Of a DNA stretch of 64,000 nt, positions 54,776 to 64,000 are shown in pieces (position 1 is the stretch's first letter; each line of letters begins with the position of its first letter). Both the position numbers and the translations under genes were made by a program. The notes under the pieces are model-generated. The model searched no databases, was not told the DNA's origin, and saw only the letters and a list, made by a program, of their open reading frames with translations. Source of the stretch: Paenibacillus sp. FSL R5-0341 (GTDB lineage: Bacteria > Bacillota > Bacilli > Paenibacillales > Paenibacillaceae); NCBI RefSeq assembly GCF_037975235.1, contig NZ_CP150241.1:1984001-2048000 (forward strand), read 5' to 3'.

Positions 54776-57700
54776 ATGAGTTCTTTTGTGCATTTGCACG
54801 TTCACAGCGAATACAGTTTGCTGGACGGCGCTGCGCGTATTCCGGATCTCGTGGGCAAGGCTGCAGATCTCGGAATGACGACACTTGCGCTGACCGACCA
54901 TGGCGTGATGTATGGTGCAATTCCTTTTTATAAAGCATGTATGGAGCGAGGCATCAAACCTATTATTGGTTGCGAGGCATACATGACAGCAGGGTCCCGC
55001 AAAGAGCGGGGAAGCCGCAAGGATCAACCGATTCATCATTTGATTTTGCTGGCCAAAAACATGACGGGTTACCGTAATCTGATGAAATTGTGCTCCATTG
55101 GACATCTCGAAGGTTTTCATTACAAACCACGTGTAGATATGGAAAGTCTCGCTGCCCATCACGAGGGGATTATCTGCCTCAGTGCGTGCCTCGGTGGGGA
55201 AGTACCACAGCATCTGCTGCATGGACGAGAAGAAGAGGCAAGACGTGCGGCGTTACGCTACAAAAATATCTTTGGTGCAGACTTCTATCTGGAACTTCAG
55301 GATCATGGGCTTTCCGAGCAAAAAAGGGTAAATCCGCAGTTGATCAAACTGGCTGCTGAACTTGAGATTCCACTTGTAGCGACCAATGATGCACATTACC
55401 TGTCAGAAGAGGATGCTGAGCTTCAGGATGTGCTGATTTGTATCGGAACGGGCAAGACCGTGGACGATGAGAGTCGGCTTCGGATCGGAACCAATCAGCT
55501 CTATCTGAAAAGTGAAGAAGAGATGGCTCGCTTGTTTCCTCATGTACCGGAAGCTTTGGCGAACACCGTCCGCATTGCGGAGTCCTGTGAATTGGAGCTG
55601 GAATTCGGCAAATCGATTTTGCCGGAGTACAGACCGCTTCCTGATGGGCTCAGCCCTTCGGCGTATCTGCGTCAGCTGTGCGAAGAAGGAATGAAGGAGC
55701 GTTACGCGCAGTCCACACGCTGGACAGACGCGGAGCTTCGATCCGAACTTGAACAACGACTGGCGTATGAACTGGGTGTAATCGACAGCATGGGGTTCTC
55801 GGATTATTTCCTGATTGTCTGGGATTTTATCGCCTATGCGCATAAACAAGGGATTGTTACTGGACCAGGCCGGGGCTCCTCGGCAGGTAGTCTGGTAGCT
55901 TACACTTTGCACATTACCGATGTTGATCCGATGAAATACAACCTGCTCTTCGAACGGTTCTTGAATCCCGAGCGGATCTCGATGCCGGATATTGATATTG
56001 ACTTCAGCGATGAGCGGCGGGATGAGGTCATTGATTATGTGGCGCATAAATATGGCAAAGCCCATGTCGCCCAGATTATTACGTTTGGAACGATGGCTGC
56101 CCGAGCGGCTGTACGTGATGTCGGGCGGGCACTGAATGTGCCTTATGGCGAAGTGGACAAGGCTGCGAAGCTGATTCCAGCGCAGCTCGGCATTAACATC
56201 GAGCGGGCCATGGAAGCTACACCTGAACTGAAGGCGCTGTATGAGACCAAACCGAAAACGCGTGAACTGCTGGATATGGCCATGAAGGTCGAGGGCATGC
56301 CGCGTCATGCTTCGACGCATGCTGCGGGAGTGGTCATCTCCCGTGATCCGCTGACCGATGCGGTGCCGCTTCAAGAAGGCAGTGAAGGGACCGCTTTAAC
56401 CCAGTATTCGATGGAAAACCTGGAGTCGATTGGGTTGCTCAAGATGGACTTTTTGGGTTTGCGTACCCTCTCAATCATTGAGCGTTGTGTACGCTGGATT
56501 GGGGAACATGGAGAAATTCCGGATTTCCGCCTTATCCCCGATGATGATCCGTTAACGTACGAGATGCTTGGGCGAGGGGACACGATGGGCATATTCCAAC
56601 TGGAATCTGCCGGGGTACGCCGTGTGCTGAAAGAGATGAAGCCAAGTGTATTTGAGGATGTAATCTCTGTACTTGCCTTGTACCGTCCGGGCCCAATGGA
56701 GTTCATATCCAAGTATATTCAGGGCAAGCATGGACAGATCGAAGTGGATTACCCTCATGTGGATCTGGAGCCTATCCTGAAAGATACGTACGGGATCATC
56801 GTGTATCAGGAACAGATCATGCAGATTGCCTCCCGGATGGCGGGTTTCTCGCTGGGTGAAGCAGATTTGCTTCGCAGAGCGGTCTCCAAGAAGAAACGGG
56901 AAGTGCTGGATCTGGAGCGTGGACACTTTGTACAGGGCAGTCTGAAACAAGGGTATAGCGAAGAAGAGGCAGACCTGGTCTATGATATGATCGTCAAGTT
57001 TGCCAATTATGGCTTCCCGCGTGCTCATGCCGCGGCATATGGTGTGCTCGCGTTCCAGACGGCTTATCTGAAGGCACATTATCCGGTTCATTTTATGGCG
57101 TCCATGCTGACAGCTGTGATGGGCAGCCATCGGAAAGTGGCAGAGTACGTGGTGGAATGTCGGCGTATGGATATGGAGGTGCTTCCGCCGGATGTGAATG
57201 AGAGCGGTATTCTGTTTACGCCTGTATTTGTGCCGTCCGGCAGTGCAGGAACCGGGGATCAGAGCAATGTATCGAAGCAGACTGCGGGAGTAAATGCAGA
57301 GAGTGATACAGGCACATTTACCGAAGAACATGCCGGGAACAGTAACGGAAGTTCCTTCGACGAACATCCCGTTCATGAGCATGATGGGTATTCCGGACAA
57401 GCCGAATATGGTGAAGCACCTCTGCCGGATGATCCCGGTCCTGGGCCGGAAGAGGACAGTGGTGGATATGAATGGCAAGCAGCGACATCCATGCCTGAGG
57501 CACCGGACAACCGGAAGGAACCGGGATTGGTGACGGCTGCTTCAACGGAAAATGGTAATGACCAGGGGCAAGAAGCGTCTTCTTCGCACGCGGATGATGA
57601 AAAATTAACGGGTGCAATACGGTTCGGTCTGGCCGCTGTGAAAAATGTCGGTACCCAAGCGATGGAGAGCATCAGGATCGTAAGACAGGAGAGACCGTTC

Positions 57701-58858
57701 GACAGTTTGCTCGATTTTTGTCGTCGTGTGGATCTACGTGTATGCAACAAACGTGTAATTGAATCGCTGATTCAGGCAGGCGCTTTTGACACCTTGCCTG
57801 GGCACCGGGCCCAATTGCTCGCGATGCTGGATGAGACGGTAGAGGCGGCGCTGAAATGGCGCAAGGAACGCGAGGATCTGCAGATTCAATTGTTCGACTT
57901 CGTGGAGACGCCGAACTGGGAGATTGAATATCCGGAAATCCCCCCTTATTCTTCAGGGCAGCAACTGGAGCTGGAGCGTGAGTTGTTAGGTTTGTATCTT
58001 TCCGGGCATCCGCTGGATGACTATGAAGATATACTGGAATCGAGTGGGGCTGACCGGATCATGGAGCTGACGGAGGCGGCTGACGATACGATGACCGTCG
58101 CCGCGGGAATGGTCGTGTCCGTGAAGTCGATTACGACGAAACAGGGCAAGGCTATGGCGTTCATGGAGCTGGAAGACCAGATTGAACGCTGCGAAGTGGT
58201 TCTCTTTCCCGAGGTATGGCGGCGTAGCCAGCAGCATGTCGGGAAAGGTGAACTGCTCGTCGTGCGTGCCAAAGTGCAGCAGCAAGACGAAGGGTTTAAG
58301 CTGCTGGCTGAGGAAGTGGCGCCGCTATCACCGGCGGCACTGGAACAGCAGCTGCGCAGCCGTGACCGGCGCGGCAAGCCCGGTAGCGGTAGCTCTTCGC
58401 GCCCGGCGCAGGCGGCTTCGCCGCGGCGGCCAGCGGGCGCAGGAGCCGAAGCGCAGCGCAGCAGCGCAGGCGGGGAGGCTTCCGCTGTGCGTAGCAGCGG
58501 AAGCCAAGGCTCGGCAGCGACGCGCAGCGATGCGGCGAGCTCGGGCGCAGCCACGGCGGCGGCTTCCCGGGCCGGCGGTGCCGCAGAGGCGGCTGGCAGC
58601 CCGGAGCAGAGCCGCGGACCGCGGGCGGTCGAGCAGCGGGTGTTCGTGAAGATCGCCCCGCATGCGGAGAAACCTGAGCTTCTGGCACGTCTGAAGCAGC
58701 TGCTTCAGGAGCATCCCGGACCTGTAGCGACGGTGCTCTTCTATGAGCAGCAACAGAAGCTGCTTGCGCTGAGTGATGCCTATCGGATCAAGCCATCACC
58801 AGCCCTGTTCTCCGAGATGGAGAAGATGCTGGGTGAAGGCACGGTCAAAATTAAATAA
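54776..58858 (+). CDS. dnaE: DNA polymerase III alpha subunit DnaE
   Basis: 1360 aa, ATG after AAAGGAAGAAAAAAC. Longer than the usual 1100-1160 because of two low-complexity insertions. The PHP domain is at about 4-210 (HLHVHSEYSLLDGAARI), the polymerase core carries SMPDIDIDFSDERR with catalytic Asp405 and Asp407, and there are tandem HhH and OB regions. The first insertion, about 820-940, is acidic, Ser/Gly-rich. The second, about 1195-1285, is Ala/Arg/Ser/Gly-rich and strongly GC-rich. The catalytic Asp residues are intact and the reading frame is open throughout. Together with PolC it replicates the chromosome in Firmicutes. Confidence 0.93.
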   Translation: MSSFVHLHVHSEYSLLDGAARIPDLVGKAADLGMTTLALTDHGVMYGAIPFYKACMERGIKPIIGCEAYMTAGSRKERGSRKDQPIHHLILLAKNMTGYRNLMKLCSIGHLEGFHYKPRVDMESLAAHHEGIICLSACLGGEVPQHLLHGREEEARRAALRYKNIFGADFYLELQDHGLSEQKRVNPQLIKLAAELEIPLVATNDAHYLSEEDAELQDVLICIGTGKTVDDESRLRIGTNQLYLKSEEEMARLFPHVPEALANTVRIAESCELELEFGKSILPEYRPLPDGLSPSAYLRQLCEEGMKERYAQSTRWTDAELRSELEQRLAYELGVIDSMGFSDYFLIVWDFIAYAHKQGIVTGPGRGSSAGSLVAYTLHITDVDPMKYNLLFERFLNPERISMPDIDIDFSDERRDEVIDYVAHKYGKAHVAQIITFGTMAARAAVRDVGRALNVPYGEVDKAAKLIPAQLGINIERAMEATPELKALYETKPKTRELLDMAMKVEGMPRHASTHAAGVVISRDPLTDAVPLQEGSEGTALTQYSMENLESIGLLKMDFLGLRTLSIIERCVRWIGEHGEIPDFRLIPDDDPLTYEMLGRGDTMGIFQLESAGVRRVLKEMKPSVFEDVISVLALYRPGPMEFISKYIQGKHGQIEVDYPHVDLEPILKDTYGIIVYQEQIMQIASRMAGFSLGEADLLRRAVSKKKREVLDLERGHFVQGSLKQGYSEEEADLVYDMIVKFANYGFPRAHAAAYGVLAFQTAYLKAHYPVHFMASMLTAVMGSHRKVAEYVVECRRMDMEVLPPDVNESGILFTPVFVPSGSAGTGDQSNVSKQTAGVNAESDTGTFTEEHAGNSNGSSFDEHPVHEHDGYSGQAEYGEAPLPDDPGPGPEEDSGGYEWQAATSMPEAPDNRKEPGLVTAASTENGNDQGQEASSSHADDEKLTGAIRFGLAAVKNVGTQAMESIRIVRQERPFDSLLDFCRRVDLRVCNKRVIESLIQAGAFDTLPGHRAQLLAMLDETVEAALKWRKEREDLQIQLFDFVETPNWEIEYPEIPPYSSGQQLELERELLGLYLSGHPLDDYEDILESSGADRIMELTEAADDTMTVAAGMVVSVKSITTKQGKAMAFMELEDQIERCEVVLFPEVWRRSQQHVGKGELLVVRAKVQQQDEGFKLLAEEVAPLSPAALEQQLRSRDRRGKPGSGSSSRPAQAASPRRPAGAGAEAQRSSAGGEASAVRSSGSQGSAATRSDAASSGAATAAASRAGGAAEAAGSPEQSRGPRAVEQRVFVKIAPHAEKPELLARLKQLLQEHPGPVATVLFYEQQQKLLALSDAYRIKPSPALFSEMEKMLGEGTVKIK

Positions 58859-58898
58859 GAGGCTATCCCGCAAGTGATAGCTCTTATTCCTATAATAT

Positions 58899-58935
58899 GA
58901 AACCTGTTCGGCTAAATGCTGAACAGGTTTTTTCA
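58899..58935 (+). terminator. Terminator of dnaE
   Basis: AACCTGTTC pairs with GAACAGGTT around GGCTAAATGCT, followed by TTTTTTC. Confidence 0.88.
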
Positions 58936-59165
58936 ATGATTATTTTTAGCGCTATTTATTGACCACAGGGTTTAAATAAACGAATTGCAGACCAGTTATA
59001 GGCTAGCTGAAGACCAGAGCGGAATGTACAATCCTTTATCAGTCCAGGATGTTACTGGCATTAACCATCCGCACATTTTATGAACATTTTAACAGGTTGC
59101 TGCATACACTTGAGAACACCGAAGGACCTCGCGGTCCTCGGGGGATTGATGCGGGAGGTCGAGAT

Positions 59166-59657
59166 ATGTCATATGAAATCGTAGAAGCCATGCTGGCCCG
59201 GCGGGGTGTACGGATTGATGCCATCGCAGCAATTGTATACCGTCTGCAAAAAGGGTACCACCCCGAACTGACCTTGGACGACTGTGTAACCAGCGTGAAA
59301 TCCGTTCTGCAGAAACGAGAGGTGCAATATACGCTCTATACCGGTATTGCTCTCGACGAACTTGCGGAGAAAAAACTCTTGCCTCAACCGTTACAGGCTA
59401 TTATGGAAGCGGATGAATCCCTGTATGGAGTGGACGAGACTCTGGCCCTCGGCATTACTCATGTGTATGGTATGATCGGTTTAACCAGCTTTGGTTATCT
59501 GGATAAAGAAAAAATAGGTGTTATTCATGATTTGAACGAACACGCAACAGCCATTCATGTCTTTTTGGATGATCTGGTCGCAGGGGTGGCGGCTGCCGCA
59601 TCTGCCCGGATTGCACACAAAAATATTAAAGCCAAAAAATACCCCTCAGACCTGTAA
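59166..59657 (+). CDS. Phosphatidylglycerophosphatase A family protein (YutG-like)
   Basis: 163 aa from the ATG at 59166, 6 nt after GGGAGG; the open frame to 59049 has no site. PgpA-family proteins dephosphorylate phosphatidylglycerol phosphate, and the Bacillus YutG group is a shorter soluble-looking form. Motifs are LARRGVRIDAIAAIVYRLQKGYHPELTLDDC, YTGIALDELAEKKLLPQPLQAIMEADESLYGVDE, and AIHVFLDDLVAGVAAAA. Membrane helices are not obvious, which matches the YutG group. A reaction different from PGP hydrolysis is possible. Confidence 0.8.
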   Translation: MSYEIVEAMLARRGVRIDAIAAIVYRLQKGYHPELTLDDCVTSVKSVLQKREVQYTLYTGIALDELAEKKLLPQPLQAIMEADESLYGVDETLALGITHVYGMIGLTSFGYLDKEKIGVIHDLNEHATAIHVFLDDLVAGVAAAASARIAHKNIKAKKYPSDL

Positions 59658-59939
59658 CCCCCTGCATTTCCATGCTTATATGCTGTTGTCACTCCAATGG
59701 CTCATATGAAGTCATCAAGGGCGGCTGAGGCTGCCCTGATAGGCTTGCTGCTGCTTGTCGGAGGGGCTGCACAAGAAGATTTCGTCAACCATATGAGTTA
59801 TTCGTGGGGGACAAACGTCCCTCATGATCCCGAATTCTCCCCAAAGGTCCCGAACCCTTTCTTGCAGAAAAAAAGTGAGGTATGTTATCATTAGTCCAAT
59901 ATACGGGCTCTGAACATTAGCTTAGGGGGCGGACAAGGC
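59658..59939. other. Intergenic region, about 280 nt
   Basis: I see no convincing gene. A 65-codon frame at 59697 lacks a ribosome binding site and resembles no family. The end of this gap carries GGGGGCGG, a weak site for the next small gene. Confidence 0.5.
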
Positions 59940-60128
59940 ATGTGGACGGTGATTTACATTGCGCCGACAGCAAAGGTTGCGGACAAGATCAAGACCAAGC
60001 TTTCGGAAGAAGGTTTTCTGGTACAGACCCGTCCCATCAGTTTATCCAAGCAGCAATTTGAGATTCGCGTCCCTTCTGGGGAATTGGAAGAGGTCCAGGA
60101 AGTGCTGAATTCCATTCTGCATTCCTGA
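59940..60128 (+). CDS. Short hypothetical protein upstream of accD
   Basis: 62 aa with ATG after GGGGGCGGACAAGGC. The sequence MWTVIYIAPTAKVADKIKTKL with FEIRVPSGELEEVQEVL fits a small ferredoxin-like alpha-beta fold, like DUF2007-type peptides that bind or sense. It has no signal or membrane part and ends in an Ile/Leu helix. It is conserved in position before accD only as far as I recall in related species, not verified. Function unknown. Confidence 0.6.
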   Translation: MWTVIYIAPTAKVADKIKTKLSEEGFLVQTRPISLSKQQFEIRVPSGELEEVQEVLNSILHS

Positions 60129-60533
60129 TTCGTTCGACATCGACGTGCCTTGGCAGATGAAGAAGTACCATCGGTACATAAGGGACTAATCGCGTAAGCG
60201 GAGAGAGGAATCGACTTGCATGTATTGTATGCTGCTGTCCTTCCTTCTTTTTTTGTTAGGACAAGGACCGACCTGGTTGCTCCCGGAGACCCTACCAAGA
60301 TAGATTCAAACATCGGCGCAACAATCTTTCGGTTATTGCAGGTAACATCAATCGTGCTGACAGAAGCCGCTGATCCTTGCCCTGTACCGGCGGATTTTTT
60401 TGTTGTGAATGCTGGACAAGGCCCATGGCAGCGTGTGGGTCGTAAGCGGTTTACCGTAGCACGCGGATGAAGCTGCCACAAGCAGCGAACTGCAGGTTGC
60501 GGCCATCAAATCAACGGCTGGAGAGGTGTAGTT
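60129..60533. other. Leader region upstream of accD, about 400 nt
   Basis: The gap between the short gene and accD contains a hairpin-like segment with CCGC/GCGG arms ending in GCGGATTTTTTTG at about 60390-60400, which may act as an attenuator. It has an open frame 60216-60470 without a ribosome binding site. No T-box core or known riboswitch motif was recognised, and no FapR-like box. Confidence 0.35.
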
Positions 60534-61427
60534 GTGTTCAAAGATATATTCCAGAAGAAACGGAAGTACGCTACCATACCTTCCGAGCGTGCGCTTCCCG
60601 GCGAAGGCCAGGAAGTCCTAGAACGCCCAAAACGTGAAATACCTGAAGGGCTTATGAACAAGTGCAGCAAATGCGGCACCATTCAATATAGCAAGGAATT
60701 GGAGAAAAATCTGAAAGTATGTCCTGCTTGCGGTTACCATATGCGCCTTAACGCTATGGAGCGCATTGCTATGGTACTTGATGATCAAGGGTTTGTTGAG
60801 TTTGACGCTGATATGATATCGGTTGATCCACTTGGCTTTCCTGGATATAGCAACAAACTGGAACAACAGCGCCTGAAATCGGGTCTGAAAGAAGCGGTAA
60901 TTACGGGGGAAGGAACCATTGATGGCCTGCCTGTAGTTGTCGCTGTCATGAGTTTTGATTTCTTCACGGGCAGTATGGGTTCGGTTGTTGGGGAGAAAAT
61001 CACCCGTGCCATTGAGCATGCAACAGAGAAACGCCTGCCATTGATCATTTTCTCCACATCAGGTGGTGCCCGGATGCAGGAGAGTATTCTCAGTCTCATG
61101 CAAATGGCCAAAACAAGCGCAGCTTTATCCCGTTTGGATGAACAGGGCGGGCTGTACATTTCGGTCATTACGGACCCAACGACAGGTGGAGTCTCGGCAA
61201 GTTTTGCGAGCCTTGGCGATATTAACATTGCCGAACCTGGCGCTGTATTTGGTTTTGCCGGCAGAATCGTTATCGAACAGACGATCCGTCAGAAGTTACC
61301 TGATGATTTCCAGACGGCTGAATTTAATATGCAACACGGTCAGTTGGACATGGTTGTGCACCGGAAAGAACTTCGGGCCACTCTTGGCAAGCTTCTGGAT
61401 ATGCATAGTGAAAAAGGAGGGGTCTAA
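60534..61427 (+). CDS. accD: Acetyl-CoA carboxylase carboxyltransferase beta subunit
   Basis: 297 aa with a GTG start 5 nt after GGAGAGGTG. AccD with AccA makes the carboxyltransferase half of acetyl-CoA carboxylase, which forms malonyl-CoA for fatty acid synthesis. The N-terminal zinc ribbon has [13 protein letters not shown]...[11 protein letters not shown]. The carboxyltransferase core has [43 protein letters not shown] and [19 protein letters not shown]. accA follows directly (stop and start adjoin). Confidence 0.96.
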   Translation: MFKDIFQKKRKYATIPSERALPGEGQEVLERPKREIPEGLMNKCSKCGTIQYSKELEKNLKVCPACGYHMRLNAMERIAMVLDDQGFVEFDADMISVDPLGFPGYSNKLEQQRLKSGLKEAVITGEGTIDGLPVVVAVMSFDFFTGSMGSVVGEKITRAIEHATEKRLPLIIFSTSGGARMQESILSLMQMAKTSAALSRLDEQGGLYISVITDPTTGGVSASFASLGDINIAEPGAVFGFAGRIVIEQTIRQKLPDDFQTAEFNMQHGQLDMVVHRKELRATLGKLLDMHSEKGGV

Positions 61428-62459
61428 ATGGCGGGTGAGTTGCCATATGAAGCGCCTCTGGTTGAGATGCGCAAAAAGATTGATGAACTCGTACAGTTTG
61501 GACAGGAAAAAGGCATCGACTTTACGGACGAGATTGCCCGCCTGGAAGAGCGTTACCATAGACTTGAAGAAGAGATCTACACAGGCATAACGGCAGCTCA
61601 GAAGATGCATCTGGCGCGTCATCAGCAGCGCCCAACTGCGCTGGATCTGATCCAGCTGATATTTACGGACTTCATTGAGCTTCACGGCGACCGCATGTTC
61701 GGAGATGATCTTGCGGTTGTTGGTGGGCTTGCCAAGTTCAATGGAAAGACAGTAACGGTAATTGGACAACAGCGGGGGAAAGATACGAAGGATAATATCG
61801 CCCGCTTTTTCGGGAGCGCTCATCCGGAAGGTTTCCGAAAAGGGCTACGTCTGATGAAACAAGCGAACAAATTTGGTCGCCCTATTATTACGTTTATTGA
61901 TACTAAAGGGGCGTATCCGGGTAATACTGCAGAAGAGAGAGGTCAATCGGAAGCTATTGCGCGCAACCTGATGGAAATGGCGAAGCTTTCGGTACCTGTT
62001 ATTGTTGTGGTCATCGGCGAAGGTGGAAGCGGCGGTGCCCTCGCTATGGCTGTGGGTAATCGTGTGTTGATGCTGGAACATGCGATCTATTCTGCGATCT
62101 CTCCGAACGGGGCTGCTTCGATTCTCTGGAAGGATGCATCCAAGGCAGATCAGGCGGCTGAAGCGATGAAAATAACAGCCAAAGACCTTCTGGAGATGGA
62201 AGTCATTGAAGATATCATCCCTGAGCCACGCGGCGGTGCTCACCGGGATTATGAAGCGTCTGCTGCTTTCATCAGCGAAGCTTTGGTCCGTCATCTCGAC
62301 GAGATGAAGGGTTGGAGTGGGGATCAGCTGAAACAGGATCGTTATGAGAAATTCCGTAAAATTGGATCGGTCACGTTTGAACCTCAAGCACCCATTGAAG
62401 CCCCTCAAGAGCCTGTAGAAGTCGATGTGGCGAGTAATTTGTCGGGAAATGCTGAATAA
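61428..62459 (+). CDS. accA: Acetyl-CoA carboxylase carboxyltransferase alpha subunit
   Basis: 343 aa, ATG abutting the accD stop, with AAAAGGAGGGG upstream inside accD. The carboxyltransferase alpha domain is complete: [121 protein letters not shown]. The C-terminal extension of about 40 residues is acidic with Pro and Ala. It is coupled to accD. Confidence 0.96.
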   Translation: MAGELPYEAPLVEMRKKIDELVQFGQEKGIDFTDEIARLEERYHRLEEEIYTGITAAQKMHLARHQQRPTALDLIQLIFTDFIELHGDRMFGDDLAVVGGLAKFNGKTVTVIGQQRGKDTKDNIARFFGSAHPEGFRKGLRLMKQANKFGRPIITFIDTKGAYPGNTAEERGQSEAIARNLMEMAKLSVPVIVVVIGEGGSGGALAMAVGNRVLMLEHAIYSAISPNGAASILWKDASKADQAAEAMKITAKDLLEMEVIEDIIPEPRGGAHRDYEASAAFISEALVRHLDEMKGWSGDQLKQDRYEKFRKIGSVTFEPQAPIEAPQEPVEVDVASNLSGNAE

Positions 62460-62564
62460 TGTGACGAATTTCCTATACAAATGAGCAAAAGTATAGTAAA
62501 TTTAATAGTTGGAAAAAGAAAAATAGATAAAGAGATATACCTTTAAAATCGGAGGAAACCCAAA

Positions 62565-63992
62565 ATGCGCAAAACGAAAATTGTATGTACCATTGGTCCA
62601 TCCAGTGAATCTCTGGAGAACACCAAAAAATTGATTATGGCCGGTATGAATGTGGCCCGTCTGAACTTCTCCCACGGTGATTTCGATGAGCACGGCGGAC
62701 GGATCATTGCGATTCGCCAAGCATGCGAAGAGTTGAACAAAACAGTAGCAATTCTGCTGGACACCAAAGGACCGGAAATTCGGACAGGTAAACTCGAAGT
62801 TGAGCCGATTGAATTGGTTCAAGACGAGTACATCACTTTGACAACAGAAGAAATTCTGGGCACCAAAGAACGTCTTTCCATTACGTATACAGATCTTCCG
62901 AATGATGTTGAACCGGGATCTACAATTCTGATCGACGACGGTCTGATCGGACTGACTGTGGTGGAAGTGCAAGGCACCGAGATCAAATGCCGTATCGTTA
63001 ACGGCGGATCGATCAAAAGCAAAAAAGGTGTTAACGTTCCGGGCGTTGCCATTTCTCTGCCGGGTATCACTGAAAAAGACGCTAACGATATCGTATTCGG
63101 TATTGAGCAAGGTGTCGACTTCATCGCCGCTTCTTTTGTTCGTAAAGCGAGTGACGTACTTGAGATTCGTGAACTGCTTGAAAAACACAATGCTGGACAT
63201 ATCCAAATCATCTCCAAAATCGAAAACCAACAAGGTGTCGACAACCTCGATGAAATCCTTGAAGTATCTGACGGCCTGATGGTTGCTCGTGGAGACCTGG
63301 GTGTTGAGATTCCTGCGGAAGAAGTACCATTGGTACAAAAACGCATGATCGAAAAATGTAATGTTGCAGGTAAACCGGTTATCACAGCTACACAAATGCT
63401 GGATTCCATGCAGCGTAACCCGCGTCCAACACGTGCGGAAGCAAGTGACGTGGCGAATGCGATCTTCGATGGTACGGACGCTATCATGTTGTCTGGTGAG
63501 ACAGCTGCGGGTAAATACCCAGTTGAATCCGTTCTGACTATGTCCCGTATTGCTGAAAAAGCAGAATCTGCTCTGCCTTACCAAGAGCTGTATCTGAAAC
63601 AACGTGTTGCTCAACAAACAACCGTTACAGAAGCAATCAGCCAATCGGTTGCCCTCTCAGCTCAAGATCTGAACGCAAAAGCGATCATTACTTCAACTGA
63701 ATCAGGACACACTGCACGCATGATTTCCAAGTATCGTCCAGAATCTCCAATCATCGCTGTGACAACGGAAGATAGAACTTCCCGTCGTTTGGCTCTGGCT
63801 TGGGGTGTAACTCCTGTCAAAGGAAGACTGGTTGATTCCACGGATGCTTTGTTCGAAAATGCAATTGAAGGCGGCGTAAAATCGGGACTTGTTAAAGAAG
63901 GAGACCTGGTTGTGATCACAGCTGGTGTACCTTTGGGTCGTTCCGGTTCTACCAACCTGATTAAAGTAAGCCAAATTCCAAACAACGCTTAA
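62565..63992 (+). CDS. pyk: Pyruvate kinase
   Basis: 475 aa, ATG after GGAGGAAACCCAAA. It catalyses PEP plus ADP to pyruvate plus ATP. Motifs are [44 protein letters not shown], the catalytic Lys region [38 protein letters not shown] and [16 protein letters not shown]. It ends after VSQIPNNA, so it lacks the extra C-terminal domain found in Bacillus and Geobacillus pyruvate kinases (about 585 aa). The stop lies 8 nt before the window edge. It is separated from accA by 105 nt. Confidence 0.95.
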   Translation: MRKTKIVCTIGPSSESLENTKKLIMAGMNVARLNFSHGDFDEHGGRIIAIRQACEELNKTVAILLDTKGPEIRTGKLEVEPIELVQDEYITLTTEEILGTKERLSITYTDLPNDVEPGSTILIDDGLIGLTVVEVQGTEIKCRIVNGGSIKSKKGVNVPGVAISLPGITEKDANDIVFGIEQGVDFIAASFVRKASDVLEIRELLEKHNAGHIQIISKIENQQGVDNLDEILEVSDGLMVARGDLGVEIPAEEVPLVQKRMIEKCNVAGKPVITATQMLDSMQRNPRPTRAEASDVANAIFDGTDAIMLSGETAAGKYPVESVLTMSRIAEKAESALPYQELYLKQRVAQQTTVTEAISQSVALSAQDLNAKAIITSTESGHTARMISKYRPESPIIAVTTEDRTSRRLALAWGVTPVKGRLVDSTDALFENAIEGGVKSGLVKEGDLVVITAGVPLGRSGSTNLIKVSQIPNNA

Positions 63993-64000
63993 TTTCGTTT

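Noticed and set aside
59697..59894. 65-codon frame after the PgpA-family gene
   Set aside because: It lacks a ribosome binding site and shows no family likeness; it is probably chance.
60216..60470. 84-codon frame in the accD leader
   Set aside because: There is no ribosome binding site near its start and composition is not protein-like; the region is better described as leader.
62502..63644. 380-codon minus-strand frame over pyk
   Set aside because: Antisense to a clear pyruvate kinase gene, with Phe/Cys-rich composition typical of a shadow frame.

Overview
The window looks like a chromosomal segment of a spore-forming, low-to-mid GC Firmicute, most probably Paenibacillus. Supporting features are a sufCDSUB iron-sulfur operon in Bacillales order, sporulation genes (cotJABC, ytrH/ytrI, a YjcZ-type peptide, several YheC/YheD-type coat-associated ATP-grasp proteins), many strong AGGAGG-type ribosome binding sites with frequent GTG/TTG starts, and gene neighbourhoods familiar from Bacillus (ytoI-ytpI-ytrI-ytrH-dnaE, accDA-pyk, yheA next to yheC/D). 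The assignment rests on reading the sequence, not on a database search.

Region 1 (1-13.1 kb) is a phage-tail-like accessory island, all on the + strand. It holds a partial Cys-rich protein, a tail-fibre-type protein with the DGLMS...LKL motif, several beta-rich proteins, and a run of large modular fibre/adhesin proteins. These are built from five copies of a roughly 135-residue GW-RYDD module, three F5/8-type-C (discoidin) domains, one LamG-like domain, a GFRP-ending domain that appears in an intact and an interrupted form, a shared C-terminal LG-GK-F motif, YTDDP repeats, and an 18-residue-periodic repeat protein with an embedded DNRLRE-like domain. Several hairpin terminators separate the fibre genes. 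No capsid, integrase or lysis genes are visible, so prophage and tailocin cannot be told apart.

Region 2 (13.1-31.9 kb) is core and housekeeping: small hypothetical genes, a YunC/DUF1805 protein, the methionine-salvage pair mtnK-mtnA (minus strand) divergent from a Dps ferritin, a DUF1802 protein, the suf operon behind a promoter overlapped by two Fur-family-like palindromes, a secreted nuclease/phosphatase-fold protein with a jacalin-like lectin tail, a signal-less M23 peptidase, a YjcZ peptide, two HD-GYP proteins flanking a fused MoaD-MoaE protein and a YunD-like nucleotidase.

Region 3 (32-44 kb) has a YfkAB-type radical SAM protein, a CNNM/CorC-type membrane protein, cotJABC, then an unusual minus-strand group: TPP-dependent synthase, carboxymuconolactone-decarboxylase-like protein, STAS-like protein, and a KAS III-like protein that keeps Cys but lacks the usual His and Asn. 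This is the best candidate here for an undescribed pathway. It is followed by a Gfo/Idh/MocA oxidoreductase, a CHASE3 chemoreceptor and a HAD hydrolase.

Region 4 (44-54.5 kb) holds five tandem YheC/YheD-like ATP-grasp genes, yheA, a small membrane protein, ytoI, ytpI, ytrI and ytrH. Region 5 (54.7-64 kb) has dnaE with two low-complexity insertions, a PgpA-family phosphatase, a short hypothetical gene, accD-accA and pyk. No pfkA lies between accA and pyk, although Bacillus has it there.
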